A stretch of 26,439 nucleotides of DNA from Syntrophaceae bacterium UBA1411 (GCA_002304995.1 DBPV01000014.1:338-26776), one strand, 5' to 3'. Positions 6,977 through 14,791 are shown, numbered from the stretch's first letter. A program made the numbers and translations. The notes: a model not told the origin generated them from the sequence alone.

Positions 6977-8320
6977 ATGAAACTCACGATCAGCCGCAAA
7001 TTGTTGCTGGGATACTTGTTTATGGCGCTTTTGACCGTTTTGGCGAGCGCCTATGCCGTCAACAGCCTGCAGACGCTCAGCGGCTCGGCTTACAATATTA
7101 CCCAGCACCATTTTGTTTTGCTGGAGAGCTCCAAAAAAATGATGGATGTTCTCCTGGCGCAGGAAAGCGCGGAAAAAAAGTACCTGATTTTAAAAGATCC
7201 GGCGCTGGAGCAGATTTTCTGGCAGCGCAACCGGGAATTTCAGGACGAACTGGCGCAGGTTCGCGGTCTGGATCTGGACCGGAAAACGAAAACGGCCGTT
7301 GACGAAATGGAAGCCCTGCAGAATCAGCTCCGGGAATTTTTTGCGCAGGAAGTGTTCCTGGTGCAAAACGGACGGGTCGAAGAAGCGCAGGTCCTTTCCG
7401 ATACGGCGGGAAGGGCCGCCATCGATGACCTTGCGGCAAAGCTCCGGGGTTTGCAAAAGACGATGGATCGGGCGATCAACGATGAAATGCGGCAGTTCGC
7501 CAGGCAAAGCCGGGCGGCGGTCCACATGACGCTGACACTGGGAGTCTTCAGCCTGGTTTTGGGGATTGCCCTGGCGCTCATCATCACCCGCAACATCTCC
7601 AAGCCGCTCCAGCAGCTGCACGAGGCCACCCGGCTCATCGCGGACGGCCGCCTGGATCACAAAATCGAAGCCAGGCGCGACGATGAAATCGGCGCGCTCG
7701 CCAAATCGTTTGCCTACATGACCAACCGGCTCAAGGTGCTCGAGGCGCTGAATCTGGATGCCAGTCCGCTCACCGGCCTGCCGGGAAACCTGGCGATCGA
7801 AAACAAAATTGATCAGCACCTGGCCAAGGGCGAAACCTTTTCGTTGTGCCAGGTGGATCTGGACAATTTCAAGCCGTTTGCCGACAAGTACGGATATGCG
7901 TGGGGCAGCGAGGTTATCAAAGCCGTCGCCGATATTCTGCAGGGGTATATTCAAGACGCACAGTTGCGGGAGCTGTTCCTCGGCCATATCGGAGGCGACG
8001 ATTTCGTGCTGATCGGCAGGCCCGGCGAGGTGACGACCGTCTGCCGGCGTCTGGTGGCGGATTTTTCGGACCGTATCCTGGGATTTTACGAGGCGCAAGA
8101 CGCGCAAAACGGCTACTTCATCGGCAGGAATCGTGAGGGGATTGTCCAGAAATTTCCACTGATCACGATTACGGCCGCCATTGTGACCGATGACGGGTCG
8201 CGGTTTAGAAATCCGCTGGAAATGGCCAGACGGGTGGCGGAATTGAAAGAAGCCGCTAAAAGAATGCCCGGCAGCAACTATGTAACGGAAGAAGATTTTG
8301 AACAATGGAACAAAGTGTAA
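6977..8320 (+). CDS. Membrane sensor with HAMP and degenerate GGDEF domain
   Basis: This 447-residue protein has a transmembrane helix (about 8-29), a periplasmic helical sensor region of ~150 residues, a second membrane helix (about 184-206), a HAMP domain (RNISKPLQQLHEATRLI and DDEIGALAKSF) and a C-terminal GGDEF-like domain. The diguanylate cyclase signature reads GGDDF (339-343) in place of GG[DE]EF, the usual RxxD inhibitory site is absent, and the Arg normally two residues before GG is His. It may therefore be a weak cyclase or a c-di-GMP/GTP-binding sensor. The frame is open 53 codons upstream, but the ATG at 6977 starts a normal basic-then-hydrophobic membrane anchor. The lipoprotein gene overlaps its last 16 bases, and an HD-GYP gene follows, so the locus looks like one signalling module. 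Confidence 0.85.
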   Translation: MKLTISRKLLLGYLFMALLTVLASAYAVNSLQTLSGSAYNITQHHFVLLESSKKMMDVLLAQESAEKKYLILKDPALEQIFWQRNREFQDELAQVRGLDLDRKTKTAVDEMEALQNQLREFFAQEVFLVQNGRVEEAQVLSDTAGRAAIDDLAAKLRGLQKTMDRAINDEMRQFARQSRAAVHMTLTLGVFSLVLGIALALIITRNISKPLQQLHEATRLIADGRLDHKIEARRDDEIGALAKSFAYMTNRLKVLEALNLDASPLTGLPGNLAIENKIDQHLAKGETFSLCQVDLDNFKPFADKYGYAWGSEVIKAVADILQGYIQDAQLRELFLGHIGGDDFVLIGRPGEVTTVCRRLVADFSDRILGFYEAQDAQNGYFIGRNREGIVQKFPLITITAAIVTDDGSRFRNPLEMARRVAELKEAAKRMPGSNYVTEEDFEQWNKV

Positions 8321-8892
8321 AGGCAAAGACCGCAAAGCTAACCGGAACCGGAACAGTGCTGACCTGCTTCCGGCGTCTGGCCCTTATTTTCATAATCGCC
8401 GCTGTTTTGGGCGGCTGTGCGACAAAATCCGTTATCCCTCCGGCGGAAGCGCCCGCCAGGACGCAGGAAACTGTCGGAAATCTTTTTAAAACAGAGCCTT
8501 CGGACAGGGATCTGTTTGAAGAAGCCCTTTCTTATTTAAGTAATCAGCAAAAAGAGCCGAATTACAAGGAAGCCAGACTCAGACTGGAGAAGCTTGTCCG
8601 GGAACATCCGGACGGCAAGTGGACACCCGCCGCCGGAGCGTTAATCGCCTGTATTCAAAAAATAGCCGAACTGCAAAACCAGTTGCGGCTGGATAAGCAA
8701 AGGGCGCAAAGCGACCACGGAAAACTCGCGAGGGAAATTGAAGGACTGAGAGACGGTATCCGGCAGACGGAAGAAAAATATTCGGCGGAATTGATCAGAT
8801 TGCAGCAGGAAAATGAGCAACTGAAAAAGGACATCCAACAGCTGAAGAATCTGGAAATTCAGCTGGAGAAAAGGGAAAAAATGCTGCGCTGA
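8305..8892 (+). CDS. Lipoprotein with C-terminal coiled coil
   Basis: This 195-residue protein starts with a long signal peptide (basic FRR, then LALIFIIAAV) ending in a lipobox LGGC with the lipidated Cys at position 38. Residues ~60-110 contain a short helical-repeat-like part (DLFEEALSYL, YKEARLRLEKLVREHPDGKW, PAAGALIACI). From ~115 to the end is a charged coiled coil (LRDGIRQTEEKYSAELIRLQ, KNLEIQLEKREKML). The layout recalls small envelope lipoproteins that partner two-component sensors, such as QseG, but that is similarity of architecture only. The start lies inside the end of the upstream sensor gene (16-base overlap), which implies translational coupling and a shared task at the inner face of the envelope. 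No enzyme motif is present. Confidence 0.8.
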   Translation: MEQSVKAKTAKLTGTGTVLTCFRRLALIFIIAAVLGGCATKSVIPPAEAPARTQETVGNLFKTEPSDRDLFEEALSYLSNQQKEPNYKEARLRLEKLVREHPDGKWTPAAGALIACIQKIAELQNQLRLDKQRAQSDHGKLAREIEGLRDGIRQTEEKYSAELIRLQQENEQLKKDIQQLKNLEIQLEKREKMLR

Positions 8893-8946
8893 TGACGGAA
8901 TCAGGACAGTGTCTGCCTGGACAGTCCGCGCAGACATCGTGAACGG

Positions 8947-9924
8947 ATGACGCAGCTTATGATCAAAAAGGTAAAAACCGAAGATCTGCGCAAGGGGATG
9001 CACATTGTTTTGCCCGACAAGTGGTTTGCACACCCCTTTCTTAAAAATGAATTCATCATCGAATCGCAATCGCAAATCGACAAGATTGCCCGGGCGGGCA
9101 TCAGAGAAGTAGCGGTGCGCGTGAAAGGGACGGCGTCCGAACCAAGAAGGGCCGCTTTGCAGGAAGCGGCTCCGGCGCCCGAACAAGCGCCGGTTTGTCC
9201 GCCCGAGCTGCAGGAAGTCATTGCCGACCGGAAATTGCCGCCGGAAAAAAAAGCGAAGCTGGTGCGCCAGAAATCCATCGAGATGATGAGCCGGCTGATG
9301 GAAGATCCGTCGGCGGAAAATATCGCTGAGACGAAAAAAGGCGTGGCCGACGTTGTCGATCTGATCCTCACCAACGACTCCACCAGCAAATATCTGCTCA
9401 ATATTACTTCCTACGACTACAGCACCTACGTGCATTCCGTCAATGTGGGTTTTCTGGCTGTTTCCTGCGCCAAGAGCCTTTTTCGGCATTCGACGGGACA
9501 CAATATGCATGAACTGGGGGCGGGCTTCTTTTTACACGATCTCGGGAAGGTCAACATCGATCTCAGCATCATCAACAAGCCGGCGCGGCTGAGCGATGAG
9601 GAAATGGCCCAGATGCGCAAGCACCCGCAGTACGGTTATGAGATTCTGGCCCGGACCCGTCAGCTGACGGAGGAATGCCGGACCATCGTTTTGCACCATC
9701 ATGAACGTTTCGACGGCAGCGGCTATCCGCTCGGTCTGAAGGGCGAAGACATTCACCTCTACGGCCGGATCTGTTCGCTGGCCGATGTGTTCGACGCGCT
9801 GAATTCAGATCGTCCGTACCGGAAGGGACTGGGGCCTTTTGCGGCGCTGAAAGTGATGAAAGAGGAAATGATGTTTCACTTTCAAAAGGATATGTTCGAA
9901 AAGTTTGTCATGCTTTTTTCGTGA
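8947..9924 (+). CDS. HD-GYP domain c-di-GMP phosphodiesterase
   Basis: This 325-residue protein has an N-terminal segment typical of the DUF3391 region (VKTEDLRKGMHIVLPDKWF, IDKIARAGIREVAVRVKG) and then an HD-GYP domain. Metal-binding and signature residues are intact: YVHSVNVG, HDLGK (His197-Asp198), HHHERFDGSGYP (GYP at 259-261), and the CSLADVFDALNSDRPYRKG block. HD-GYP enzymes hydrolyse c-di-GMP to GMP. It probably lies in the same transcript as the upstream sensor and lipoprotein (54-base gap), giving a local synthesis/sensing and breakdown pair. No strong ribosome site precedes the ATG at 8947; the ATG at 8959 is the alternative. Identification is secure; the direction of the output (motility, biofilm) is unknown. 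Confidence 0.93.
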   Translation: MTQLMIKKVKTEDLRKGMHIVLPDKWFAHPFLKNEFIIESQSQIDKIARAGIREVAVRVKGTASEPRRAALQEAAPAPEQAPVCPPELQEVIADRKLPPEKKAKLVRQKSIEMMSRLMEDPSAENIAETKKGVADVVDLILTNDSTSKYLLNITSYDYSTYVHSVNVGFLAVSCAKSLFRHSTGHNMHELGAGFFLHDLGKVNIDLSIINKPARLSDEEMAQMRKHPQYGYEILARTRQLTEECRTIVLHHHERFDGSGYPLGLKGEDIHLYGRICSLADVFDALNSDRPYRKGLGPFAALKVMKEEMMFHFQKDMFEKFVMLFS

Positions 9925-9940
9925 AGGAACGGGCCGTGCT

Positions 9941-9958
9941 GCGGGTTTTACGACCCGC
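9941..9958. terminator. Short hairpin between convergent genes
   Basis: GCGGGT and ACCCGC form a 6-bp stem in the 38-base gap between the HD-GYP stop and the Nudix stop. There is no T-run on either strand, so it is only a candidate shared transcript end. Confidence 0.3.
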
Positions 9959-9962
9959 CGCA

Positions 9963-10511
9963 TCAGATGTTTCCGGAGGCGCAGGCCTTCTGTTCGAAGC
10001 AGCGGCCGGCCAGCAGAAGCCCCAGGGCCGTTTTGGCGTCCACGATCGCACCGTTTTTCAGGAGCTCGCCGGCCCGGGTGAAGCTCGTCGGCAGCACAGA
10101 GATAAATTCGTCTTCGTCCGGCGTCAGCGGATCGTACACCAGATCCTCGGCCAGAAAAAAATGCATGAACTCGTTGCAGTACCCCGGCAGGAGATAACCG
10201 GCGAAAAGTTCGGTCAGCTTGCCGGCGCGAAAGCCCGTTTCTTCGGCCAGTTCTCGGAGCGCACAGGCGGCGGGAGATTCTTCGCCGTGATCCATCGTTC
10301 CGGCGGGGATTTCGAGCAGGTCCCGGCCGGCGGGAACGCGGTACTGCCGGACCAGCAGCACCTCTTGTTGATCGTTGACGGCCACGACCGCCACGGTGGG
10401 TTTATGTTCAACCCAGCTTTGCCGTGTGGTTTTGCCGTTTTGCAGGGAGACGTCTTCCTCCCAAACCTTAAAGATTTTGCACGCGTAAGTTTGCTTCCGG
10501 GGGGACTCCAT
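9963..10511 (-). CDS. Nudix hydrolase, ADP-ribose pyrophosphatase type
   Basis: This 182-residue protein holds a Nudix box at about residues 71-93 (GTMDHGEE, then RELAEETGF), preceded by LLVRQYRVPAGRDLLEIPAGT, the pattern of the ADP-ribose/NudF branch that cleaves ADP-ribose and related nucleotide sugars to AMP. The box has one more residue between its first Gly and the RE pair than the strict GX5EX7RE form, a variant also seen in this branch. The length fits the family. It is the last gene of a minus-strand group with thioredoxin and YbaK: the thioredoxin stop is only 17 bases upstream. The shared theme may be housecleaning of damaged metabolites and proteins, but that is inference. Confidence 0.9.
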   Translation of the reverse strand: MESPRKQTYACKIFKVWEEDVSLQNGKTTRQSWVEHKPTVAVVAVNDQQEVLLVRQYRVPAGRDLLEIPAGTMDHGEESPAACALRELAEETGFRAGKLTELFAGYLLPGYCNEFMHFFLAEDLVYDPLTPDEDEFISVLPTSFTRAGELLKNGAIVDAKTALGLLLAGRCFEQKACASGNI

Positions 10512-10528
10512 GAAGAATCGTTTCTCTT

Positions 10529-11086
10529 TCAGTTTGTTTTAATGATCGCCAGCAGGTGTTTTTCGATTTCCTGCTTCGGCAGGGCGCCCACGAGACGTTC
10601 AACCAGTCGGCCTTCCCGGAAAAAGAGCAGAGTGGGAATGCTGCGGATGCCGTACTGGGAGGCGGTCGCCGGATTTTCATCCACGTTCAGTTTGACGACT
10701 TTGACGCCGTTTACGTAATCCGAAGCCAGTTCGTCGATGATCGGTGCCAGGCTTCTGCACGGACCGCACCACGGGGCCCAGCAGTCCACCATGACGGAGG
10801 TATCCATGGAGAGCACTTCGCGGGCGAAGGAGTCGTCCGTGACGTCGACCGGCTTGATGTCCTGTTTGGCGATGATGAGCGGCTCGCCGCACTTGCCGCA
10901 CAGGGGCCTGGCGTTGAGGCGCTCCTCCGGAATGCGGTTTTTGGTCCCGCATTTCAGGCAGCGGATGATCAGCTCGTCGAGCGGGGCATGGCATTGGCCG
11001 CAGGTCGGCCGGCCCTGAAATTTTTGTTTCGGGATGCGATTTTTGGTTCCGCAGTTCAGACAGCGGATGATCACGTTGTCCGGCAT
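10529..11086 (-). CDS. Thioredoxin with two N-terminal zinc ribbons (TrxC-like)
   Basis: This 185-residue protein has a C-terminal thioredoxin fold (about 80-185) with the redox motif WCGPC at 106-110 and the cis-Pro segment IRSIPTLLFF. It acts as a cytoplasmic disulfide reductase. E. coli thioredoxin 2 has one N-terminal zinc ribbon; here there are two in tandem: Cys9/12/29/32 and Cys43/46/63/66, each inside a repeated unit (IIRCL-x-CGTKNRIP...). The frame extends to a TTG at 11101, but the ATG at 11086 has an AAGGAACG ribosome site and starts just before the first ribbon, as in TrxC. It lies in a minus-strand group between YbaK and the Nudix gene. Zinc-ribbon thioredoxins are often linked to oxidative stress. 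Confidence 0.92.
   Translation of the reverse strand: MPDNVIIRCLNCGTKNRIPKQKFQGRPTCGQCHAPLDELIIRCLKCGTKNRIPEERLNARPLCGKCGEPLIIAKQDIKPVDVTDDSFAREVLSMDTSVMVDCWAPWCGPCRSLAPIIDELASDYVNGVKVVKLNVDENPATASQYGIRSIPTLLFFREGRLVERLVGALPKQEIEKHLLAIIKTN
10877..11074 (-). repeat. Tandem duplication of the zinc-ribbon coding unit in the thioredoxin gene
   Basis: Two ~96-base units (10979-11074 and 10877-10972) encode 32-residue zinc ribbons with identical spacing: C-x2-C, then GTKNRIP, then RP-x-CG-x-C. The second unit is the one next to the thioredoxin fold. Confidence 0.85.
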
Positions 11087-11143
11087 AAGACGTTCCTTCA
11101 AAAACTTGCGGGCATTATCCCTTTTTCGCCCTTAAAAGGCAAA

Positions 11144-11626
11144 TCATATCCCAACGCTGACTTCGCGGGGGGACAAAAGGCGGATCAGTTCCGCGGGCGT
11201 CATCGCGGCCAGAAGGCCCCGGGCACCCGCGTTGATGAGGATTTCCGGCAGATCCGCGATGGTTTTTTCCATGTAAACGTCCAGGCGCTTTCTCGTGCCG
11301 AAGGGCGACGTGCCGCCGACCAGGTATCCCGTATGCCGGTGGGCCACATCCGGCCGGCAGGGGGAAACGGATTTGACCCCCATGATCCGCGCCAGATTTT
11401 TTGTGGAAACCTCGCGGTCGCCGTGCATCAGGATGATGAAAGGCCTGCCCGCTTCATCTTCCATGACCAGGGTTTTAACCACACGATGTTCGTCCACGCC
11501 CAGTTTCTGAGAGGAGACTTTTGTTCCGCCTTTTTCCTCGTAGGCGTAGGTATGCAGCGCAAAGGTTGCTTGTCCTTTTTTCAGCGCCAGAACCGCCGGC
11601 GTGGATGGAAACTTTTCCTTCGACAT
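11144..11626 (-). CDS. ybaK: YbaK/EbsC-family aminoacyl-tRNA deacylase
   Basis: This 160-residue protein matches the Cys-tRNA(Pro) deacylase family, free-standing editing proteins that remove Cys wrongly attached to tRNA-Pro. Family marks: TPAVLALKKGQATFALHTYAY at the start, VVKTLVMEDEAGRPFIILMHGD with the conserved Lys, the loop GGTSPFGTRKRLDVYME, and ILINAGARGLLAAMTPAEL near the end. The ATG at 11626 is at the natural family start. It is the first gene of the minus-strand YbaK, thioredoxin, Nudix group (57-base gap to the next). The GGTSPFG loop and length identify the YbaK subgroup rather than ProX. Secure. Confidence 0.94.
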   Translation of the reverse strand: MSKEKFPSTPAVLALKKGQATFALHTYAYEEKGGTKVSSQKLGVDEHRVVKTLVMEDEAGRPFIILMHGDREVSTKNLARIMGVKSVSPCRPDVAHRHTGYLVGGTSPFGTRKRLDVYMEKTIADLPEILINAGARGLLAAMTPAELIRLLSPREVSVGI

Positions 11627-11724
11627 GGGGCAAATATAATGGCGGGATGGCCAAAAGGCAAGGGGAAGAACAAGAAGGAGAAAGGTTCAAGGACCAAGGG
11701 ACAAGGTTCAAGGATTACATTGTG

Positions 11725-11755
11725 AGCCGCACGCTCCTTCGGAGCGGCGGCTTTT
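11725..11755 (+). terminator. Terminator-like hairpin 1, plus strand
   Basis: AGCCGC pairs with GCGGCT and CGCTCC with GGAGCG, with one bulged A and a TTC loop; TTTTATT follows. It has intrinsic-terminator form on the plus strand although neither flanking gene is on that strand. Confidence 0.5.
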
Positions 11756-11761
11756 ATTGAT

Positions 11762-11783
11762 GGCGCTTCAGCGCCTTTCTTTC
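11762..11783 (+). terminator. Terminator-like hairpin 2, plus strand
   Basis: GGCGC-TTCA-GCGCC followed by TTTCTTTCT, 10 bases after the first hairpin. The pair on the same strand is unexpected between two minus-strand genes. Confidence 0.45.
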
Positions 11784-11810
11784 TAACCCTGGTCTTTGCA
11801 CCTTGAGCCT

Positions 11811-13082
11811 TTATCCTTGCACCTCAAATTTTTTCAGTCCCTTAAAGTCCAGTGTGGCAAAGTAGTCGTCGACGGTTTCCGCGCGGCGGATCTGGACGAC
11901 AGACCCGTCTTCGCGCAGCAGCAGTTCGGCGGAGCGGAGCTTTCCATTGTAATTGAAGCCCATCGAAAAACCGTGGGCGCCCGCGTCGTGGATCACCACC
12001 GGATCGCCGGGCGCAAGCGCGGGCAGCATCCGGTCGATGGCGAACTTGTCGTTGTTTTCGCACAGGGAACCGGTGACGTCGTACATGACGTCGTGGGGCG
12101 TCTTTTCCTTGCCGGGAATCGTGATGTGATGGTAGGCGCCGTAAAGGGCCGGCCGCATGAGATTCGCCATGCAGGCGTCGAGGCCGGCAAACTTTTTGTA
12201 GGTATCCTTGATGTGCAGCACCCGGGCGACGAGGTAGCCGTAGGGGCCGGTGATGTAGCGTCCGCATTCGGCAAAGAGCTTGATCGGCGCCATTCCGTTG
12301 GCGACGATGATTTTTCCGTACAGTTCCTGAATGCCCCGGTTCATCGCCGCGAGGTCGATCCGTTCCTGTTCCGGACGGTAGGGGATGCCGATGCCGCCGC
12401 CGATATTGATGAATTCGAAGCGGATGTTGAGAGCGTGGGAAATCTGCACGACCAAATCGAAGAGAATCTCGGCCGTTTCGACAAAGTACTGCGCGTCGAG
12501 CTCATTGGATGCGACCATGGTATGGATGCCGAAGCGCCGGACACCTTTATCCCGGCAGATCCGGTATCCTTCGAACAACTGCTCCCGGGTGAAGCCGTAC
12601 TTGGCTTCTTCCGGGTGGCCGATGATCACGTTCCCCTTTTTGAGGGGACCGGGATTGTAGCGAAAACAGATGAGCTCGGGCAGACCGGCGATTTTTTCCA
12701 GAAAAGGGATATGATTGATGTCATCAAGATTGATGATAGCCCGGAGTTTTTTCGCCAACAGAAAATCTTCGGCGGGCGTATCGTTGGAGGAAAACATGAT
12801 GTCTTCGCCGGTAATGCCGGTTTTCCGAGCCAGCATCAGTTCCGCCAGCGAACTGCAGTCTGCGCCGAAGCCCTCCGCCTGCAGAATCTTCATCAGATAG
12901 GGGTTGGGAGCGGCCTTGACCGCAAAAAATTCCCGAAAGCCCTGATTCCAGGAAAAGGCCTTTCTGAAGGCGCGGGCATTTTCGCGGATGGCTTTTTCAT
13001 CGTAAAGATGAAAAGGCGTTGGAAACTCGGCCATGATGGCGTCGAGCTTTTTTTTCGTAAAGGGCAGCTTTTTCTCCGGCAT
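11811..13082 (-). CDS. LysA-type PLP-dependent decarboxylase (diaminopimelate decarboxylase family)
   Basis: This 423-residue protein is a fold-type III PLP enzyme of the LysA/ornithine decarboxylase superfamily. The Schiff-base lysine is Lys56 in EFFAVKAAPNP; the phosphate-binding glycine stretch is NIGGGIGIPYRPEQ; CENNDKFA and GAHGFSMGFNYNG correspond to the CES-x-D and GAY-x-MxxNYN motifs at the dimer active site. Several classical LysA positions differ (GIHTMVASN for HxHIGS, ECGR for EPGR), which fits a separate subgroup annotated as diaminopimelate decarboxylase in other phyla. The likely reaction is meso-diaminopimelate to lysine and CO2, though another basic amino acid substrate is possible. 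A TTG opens the frame two codons earlier; the ATG at 13082 is preferred because GGGAGAG sits six bases upstream. It stands alone. Confidence 0.85.
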   Translation of the reverse strand: MPEKKLPFTKKKLDAIMAEFPTPFHLYDEKAIRENARAFRKAFSWNQGFREFFAVKAAPNPYLMKILQAEGFGADCSSLAELMLARKTGITGEDIMFSSNDTPAEDFLLAKKLRAIINLDDINHIPFLEKIAGLPELICFRYNPGPLKKGNVIIGHPEEAKYGFTREQLFEGYRICRDKGVRRFGIHTMVASNELDAQYFVETAEILFDLVVQISHALNIRFEFINIGGGIGIPYRPEQERIDLAAMNRGIQELYGKIIVANGMAPIKLFAECGRYITGPYGYLVARVLHIKDTYKKFAGLDACMANLMRPALYGAYHHITIPGKEKTPHDVMYDVTGSLCENNDKFAIDRMLPALAPGDPVVIHDAGAHGFSMGFNYNGKLRSAELLLREDGSVVQIRRAETVDDYFATLDFKGLKKFEVQG

Positions 13083-13179
13083 TTGCAACTCTCCCGTTTG
13101 TCATTTGGAAATTAACATTTACGGCAAAAAGAGCAAATTGGCAACGGCATTTTGATTTGGGAGAGACAGGGATGGCTCG

Positions 13180-14178
13180 TCAGATGAAAACATGAATGGC
13201 CAGATAAAGGGCGGAGGAGATGACGGCCGAAATGGGGATCGTCAGAATCCACGCCCAGATGATGTTGCCGGCCACGCCCCAGCGCACGGCGGAAAGTCTT
13301 TTCGTGGAGCCGACGCCGACAATGGCGCCCGCGATGGTGTGGGTCGTGCTGACGGGAATCCCCGCTATGGAGGACCCGATGATGGCGCAGGCGGCGCCGG
13401 CCTCGGCGCTGAATCCGCCGATCGGCTGAAGTTTGGTAATCTTGGTGCCCATGGTTTTCACGATGCGCCAGCCGCCGAACATGGTGCCCAGGGCAATGAC
13501 CGAATAGCACATGATGATGATCCACCAGGGAATGTTGAAACTGGAGCCGATGAGGCCCTTGCTGTACAAAACGACGGCGATGATGCCGATCGTTTTTTGC
13601 GCGTCGTTCATGCCGTGTCCCGTGGAGTAAACGGCCGAAGACAACAGCTGAAGCTTCCGGTAGAGCTTATCCGTCCGGGCGATGTTGGAATTGCGGTTGA
13701 GGTTCATTGAGATCACCATGAAGATAAATCCGAGGATCAGCCCGATGGTCGGCGACAGAAAGATAAAAGCGGTGGTTTTGATGATGCCGGACCACACCAG
13801 CGTGCCGACGCCGCCCTTGGCGATGCCCGCGCCGATGAGTCCGCCGATCAGTGCGTGCGAGGAGCTGCTCGGCAAGCCGAAATACCAGGTCGTGATGTTC
13901 CAGATGATGGCGCCGCCCAGCGCGGAAAGAATCACCAGATTGTCGATAACATTGAGATGGACAATGCCTTTGCCGACGGTGTGCGCCACTTCCGTTCCAA
14001 TAAAGAAGGCGGCGATAAAATTGAAAAACGCCGCCCAGAAGACCGCCTGCTTGGGGGTAAGGACGCGGGTGGAAACGATGGTGGAGATCGAGTTGGACGA
14101 GTCGTGAAAGCCATTTAAAAAGTCGAACACCAGGGCGATGACGACCAGAAAAATGACAAATGCCATTGAATCAAGCAT
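13180..14178 (-). CDS. PiT-family inorganic phosphate transporter
   Basis: This 332-residue protein of mainly hydrophobic helices has the two inverted PiT repeats: GFHDSSNSI plus GLPSSSSHALIGGLIGAG in the first half, and GHGMNDAQKTIGII plus PVSTTHTIAGAIVGVG in the second. These GxxDxxN and (P/G)-S-(S/T)-S/T-H motifs bind phosphate and the co-transported ion. It moves phosphate, often as a metal-phosphate complex, across the inner membrane using H+ or Na+. The start ATG overlaps the stop of the upstream DUF47 gene by 8 bases (ATGCTTGA), so the two are translationally coupled. This is the standard PiT-DUF47 pair. Secure. Confidence 0.95.
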   Translation of the reverse strand: MLDSMAFVIFLVVIALVFDFLNGFHDSSNSISTIVSTRVLTPKQAVFWAAFFNFIAAFFIGTEVAHTVGKGIVHLNVIDNLVILSALGGAIIWNITTWYFGLPSSSSHALIGGLIGAGIAKGGVGTLVWSGIIKTTAFIFLSPTIGLILGFIFMVISMNLNRNSNIARTDKLYRKLQLLSSAVYSTGHGMNDAQKTIGIIAVVLYSKGLIGSSFNIPWWIIIMCYSVIALGTMFGGWRIVKTMGTKITKLQPIGGFSAEAGAACAIIGSSIAGIPVSTTHTIAGAIVGVGSTKRLSAVRWGVAGNIIWAWILTIPISAVISSALYLAIHVFI

Positions 14179-14791
14179 GTTTCAGGACAATTCCTTCCAC
14201 GATGTTGGAGACGTCTTCGCAAACATCAATTGCTTCTTCGATTCGCTCAAATATTTCTTTCCATTTGATGAGCTCAATCGCATCCTGTTCTTTCACAAAG
14301 AGATTCGTGATGATGGTTCGCAGCGTGACGTCGCCGGCGTTTTCCAGGGTGTTGATTTCCACGCAGCCGTCGAGAATCATCTTGGAATTTTTCATGTCGC
14401 GCAGCCCGTGGACAATTTCCTTGATCTTTTTAATGGCCTGGAAAAGGATTTCCGCCTGTTTGATGATTTCATCATCCGGTTTCTTCACCTTGTACATATG
14501 AATGCGGATGGCCGTGGCCTCGATGACGTCCATGATGCTGTCCATCTTGTTGACCAGGGCGTAAATATCCTCGCGGTCAATGGGCGTGAGGAAAGTCTTG
14601 TGCATTTTTTCGTAGGTCCGATGCGTAATCACATCCGCTTCATGCTCGAGTTCTTTGAGCCGGGCGACTTTCGGCGCGGAGTAATCACGATTTCTGGTCA
14701 TATCCAGGAAGAACTGGCCGCCTTCTTCCAGCTTTTTGGCCAGTTCTTCAAAATATTCAAAAAAGTTTTCTTCTTTAGGAAACAGGCGCAT
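14171..14791 (-). CDS. DUF47 (PhoU-like) protein partnered with PiT
   Basis: This 206-residue all-helical protein matches the DUF47/TIGR00153 family: MRLFPKEENFFEYFEELAKK at the start, LEHEADVITHRTYEKMHKTFLTPIDREDIYALVNKMDSIMDVIE in the middle, with the ExxxD/DxxxD metal-cluster positions of PhoU-like folds. Such proteins are encoded beside PiT transporters and are thought to control them. AGGAGGAA lies 8 bases before the ATG, a strong ribosome site. Its 3' end overlaps the PiT start. Identification is secure; the mechanism in this family is not well defined. Confidence 0.94.
   Translation of the reverse strand: MRLFPKEENFFEYFEELAKKLEEGGQFFLDMTRNRDYSAPKVARLKELEHEADVITHRTYEKMHKTFLTPIDREDIYALVNKMDSIMDVIEATAIRIHMYKVKKPDDEIIKQAEILFQAIKKIKEIVHGLRDMKNSKMILDGCVEINTLENAGDVTLRTIITNLFVKEQDAIELIKWKEIFERIEEAIDVCEDVSNIVEGIVLKHA

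Larger units (their letters stand above)
11682..11805. repeat. Intergenic repeat element: short direct and inverted copies around twin hairpins
   Basis: AAGGTTCAAGGA occurs twice (11682-11693 and 11703-11714). On the far side of two hairpins the opposite strand reads imperfect copies of the same theme (AAGGCTCAAGGTGCAAAG). The whole lies in the 184-base gap between two minus-strand genes and encodes nothing. It looks like a small dispersed intergenic repeat. Confidence 0.6.

Noticed and set aside
7190..8335. 381-codon minus-strand frame opposite the HAMP/GGDEF gene
   Set aside because: Antisense to a gene with membrane helices, HAMP and GGDDF motifs; no domain or ribosome site of its own.
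8910..8936. TGTCTGC...GCAGACA inverted repeat before the HD-GYP gene
   Set aside because: Seven-base arms with a long loop and no T-run; neither a terminator nor a clear operator.
11796..13115. 439-codon open frame on the plus strand opposite the LysA-type gene
   Set aside because: The minus-strand frame has clear PLP-enzyme motifs; the opposite frame has no recognisable family and is a side effect of GC-rich codon use.
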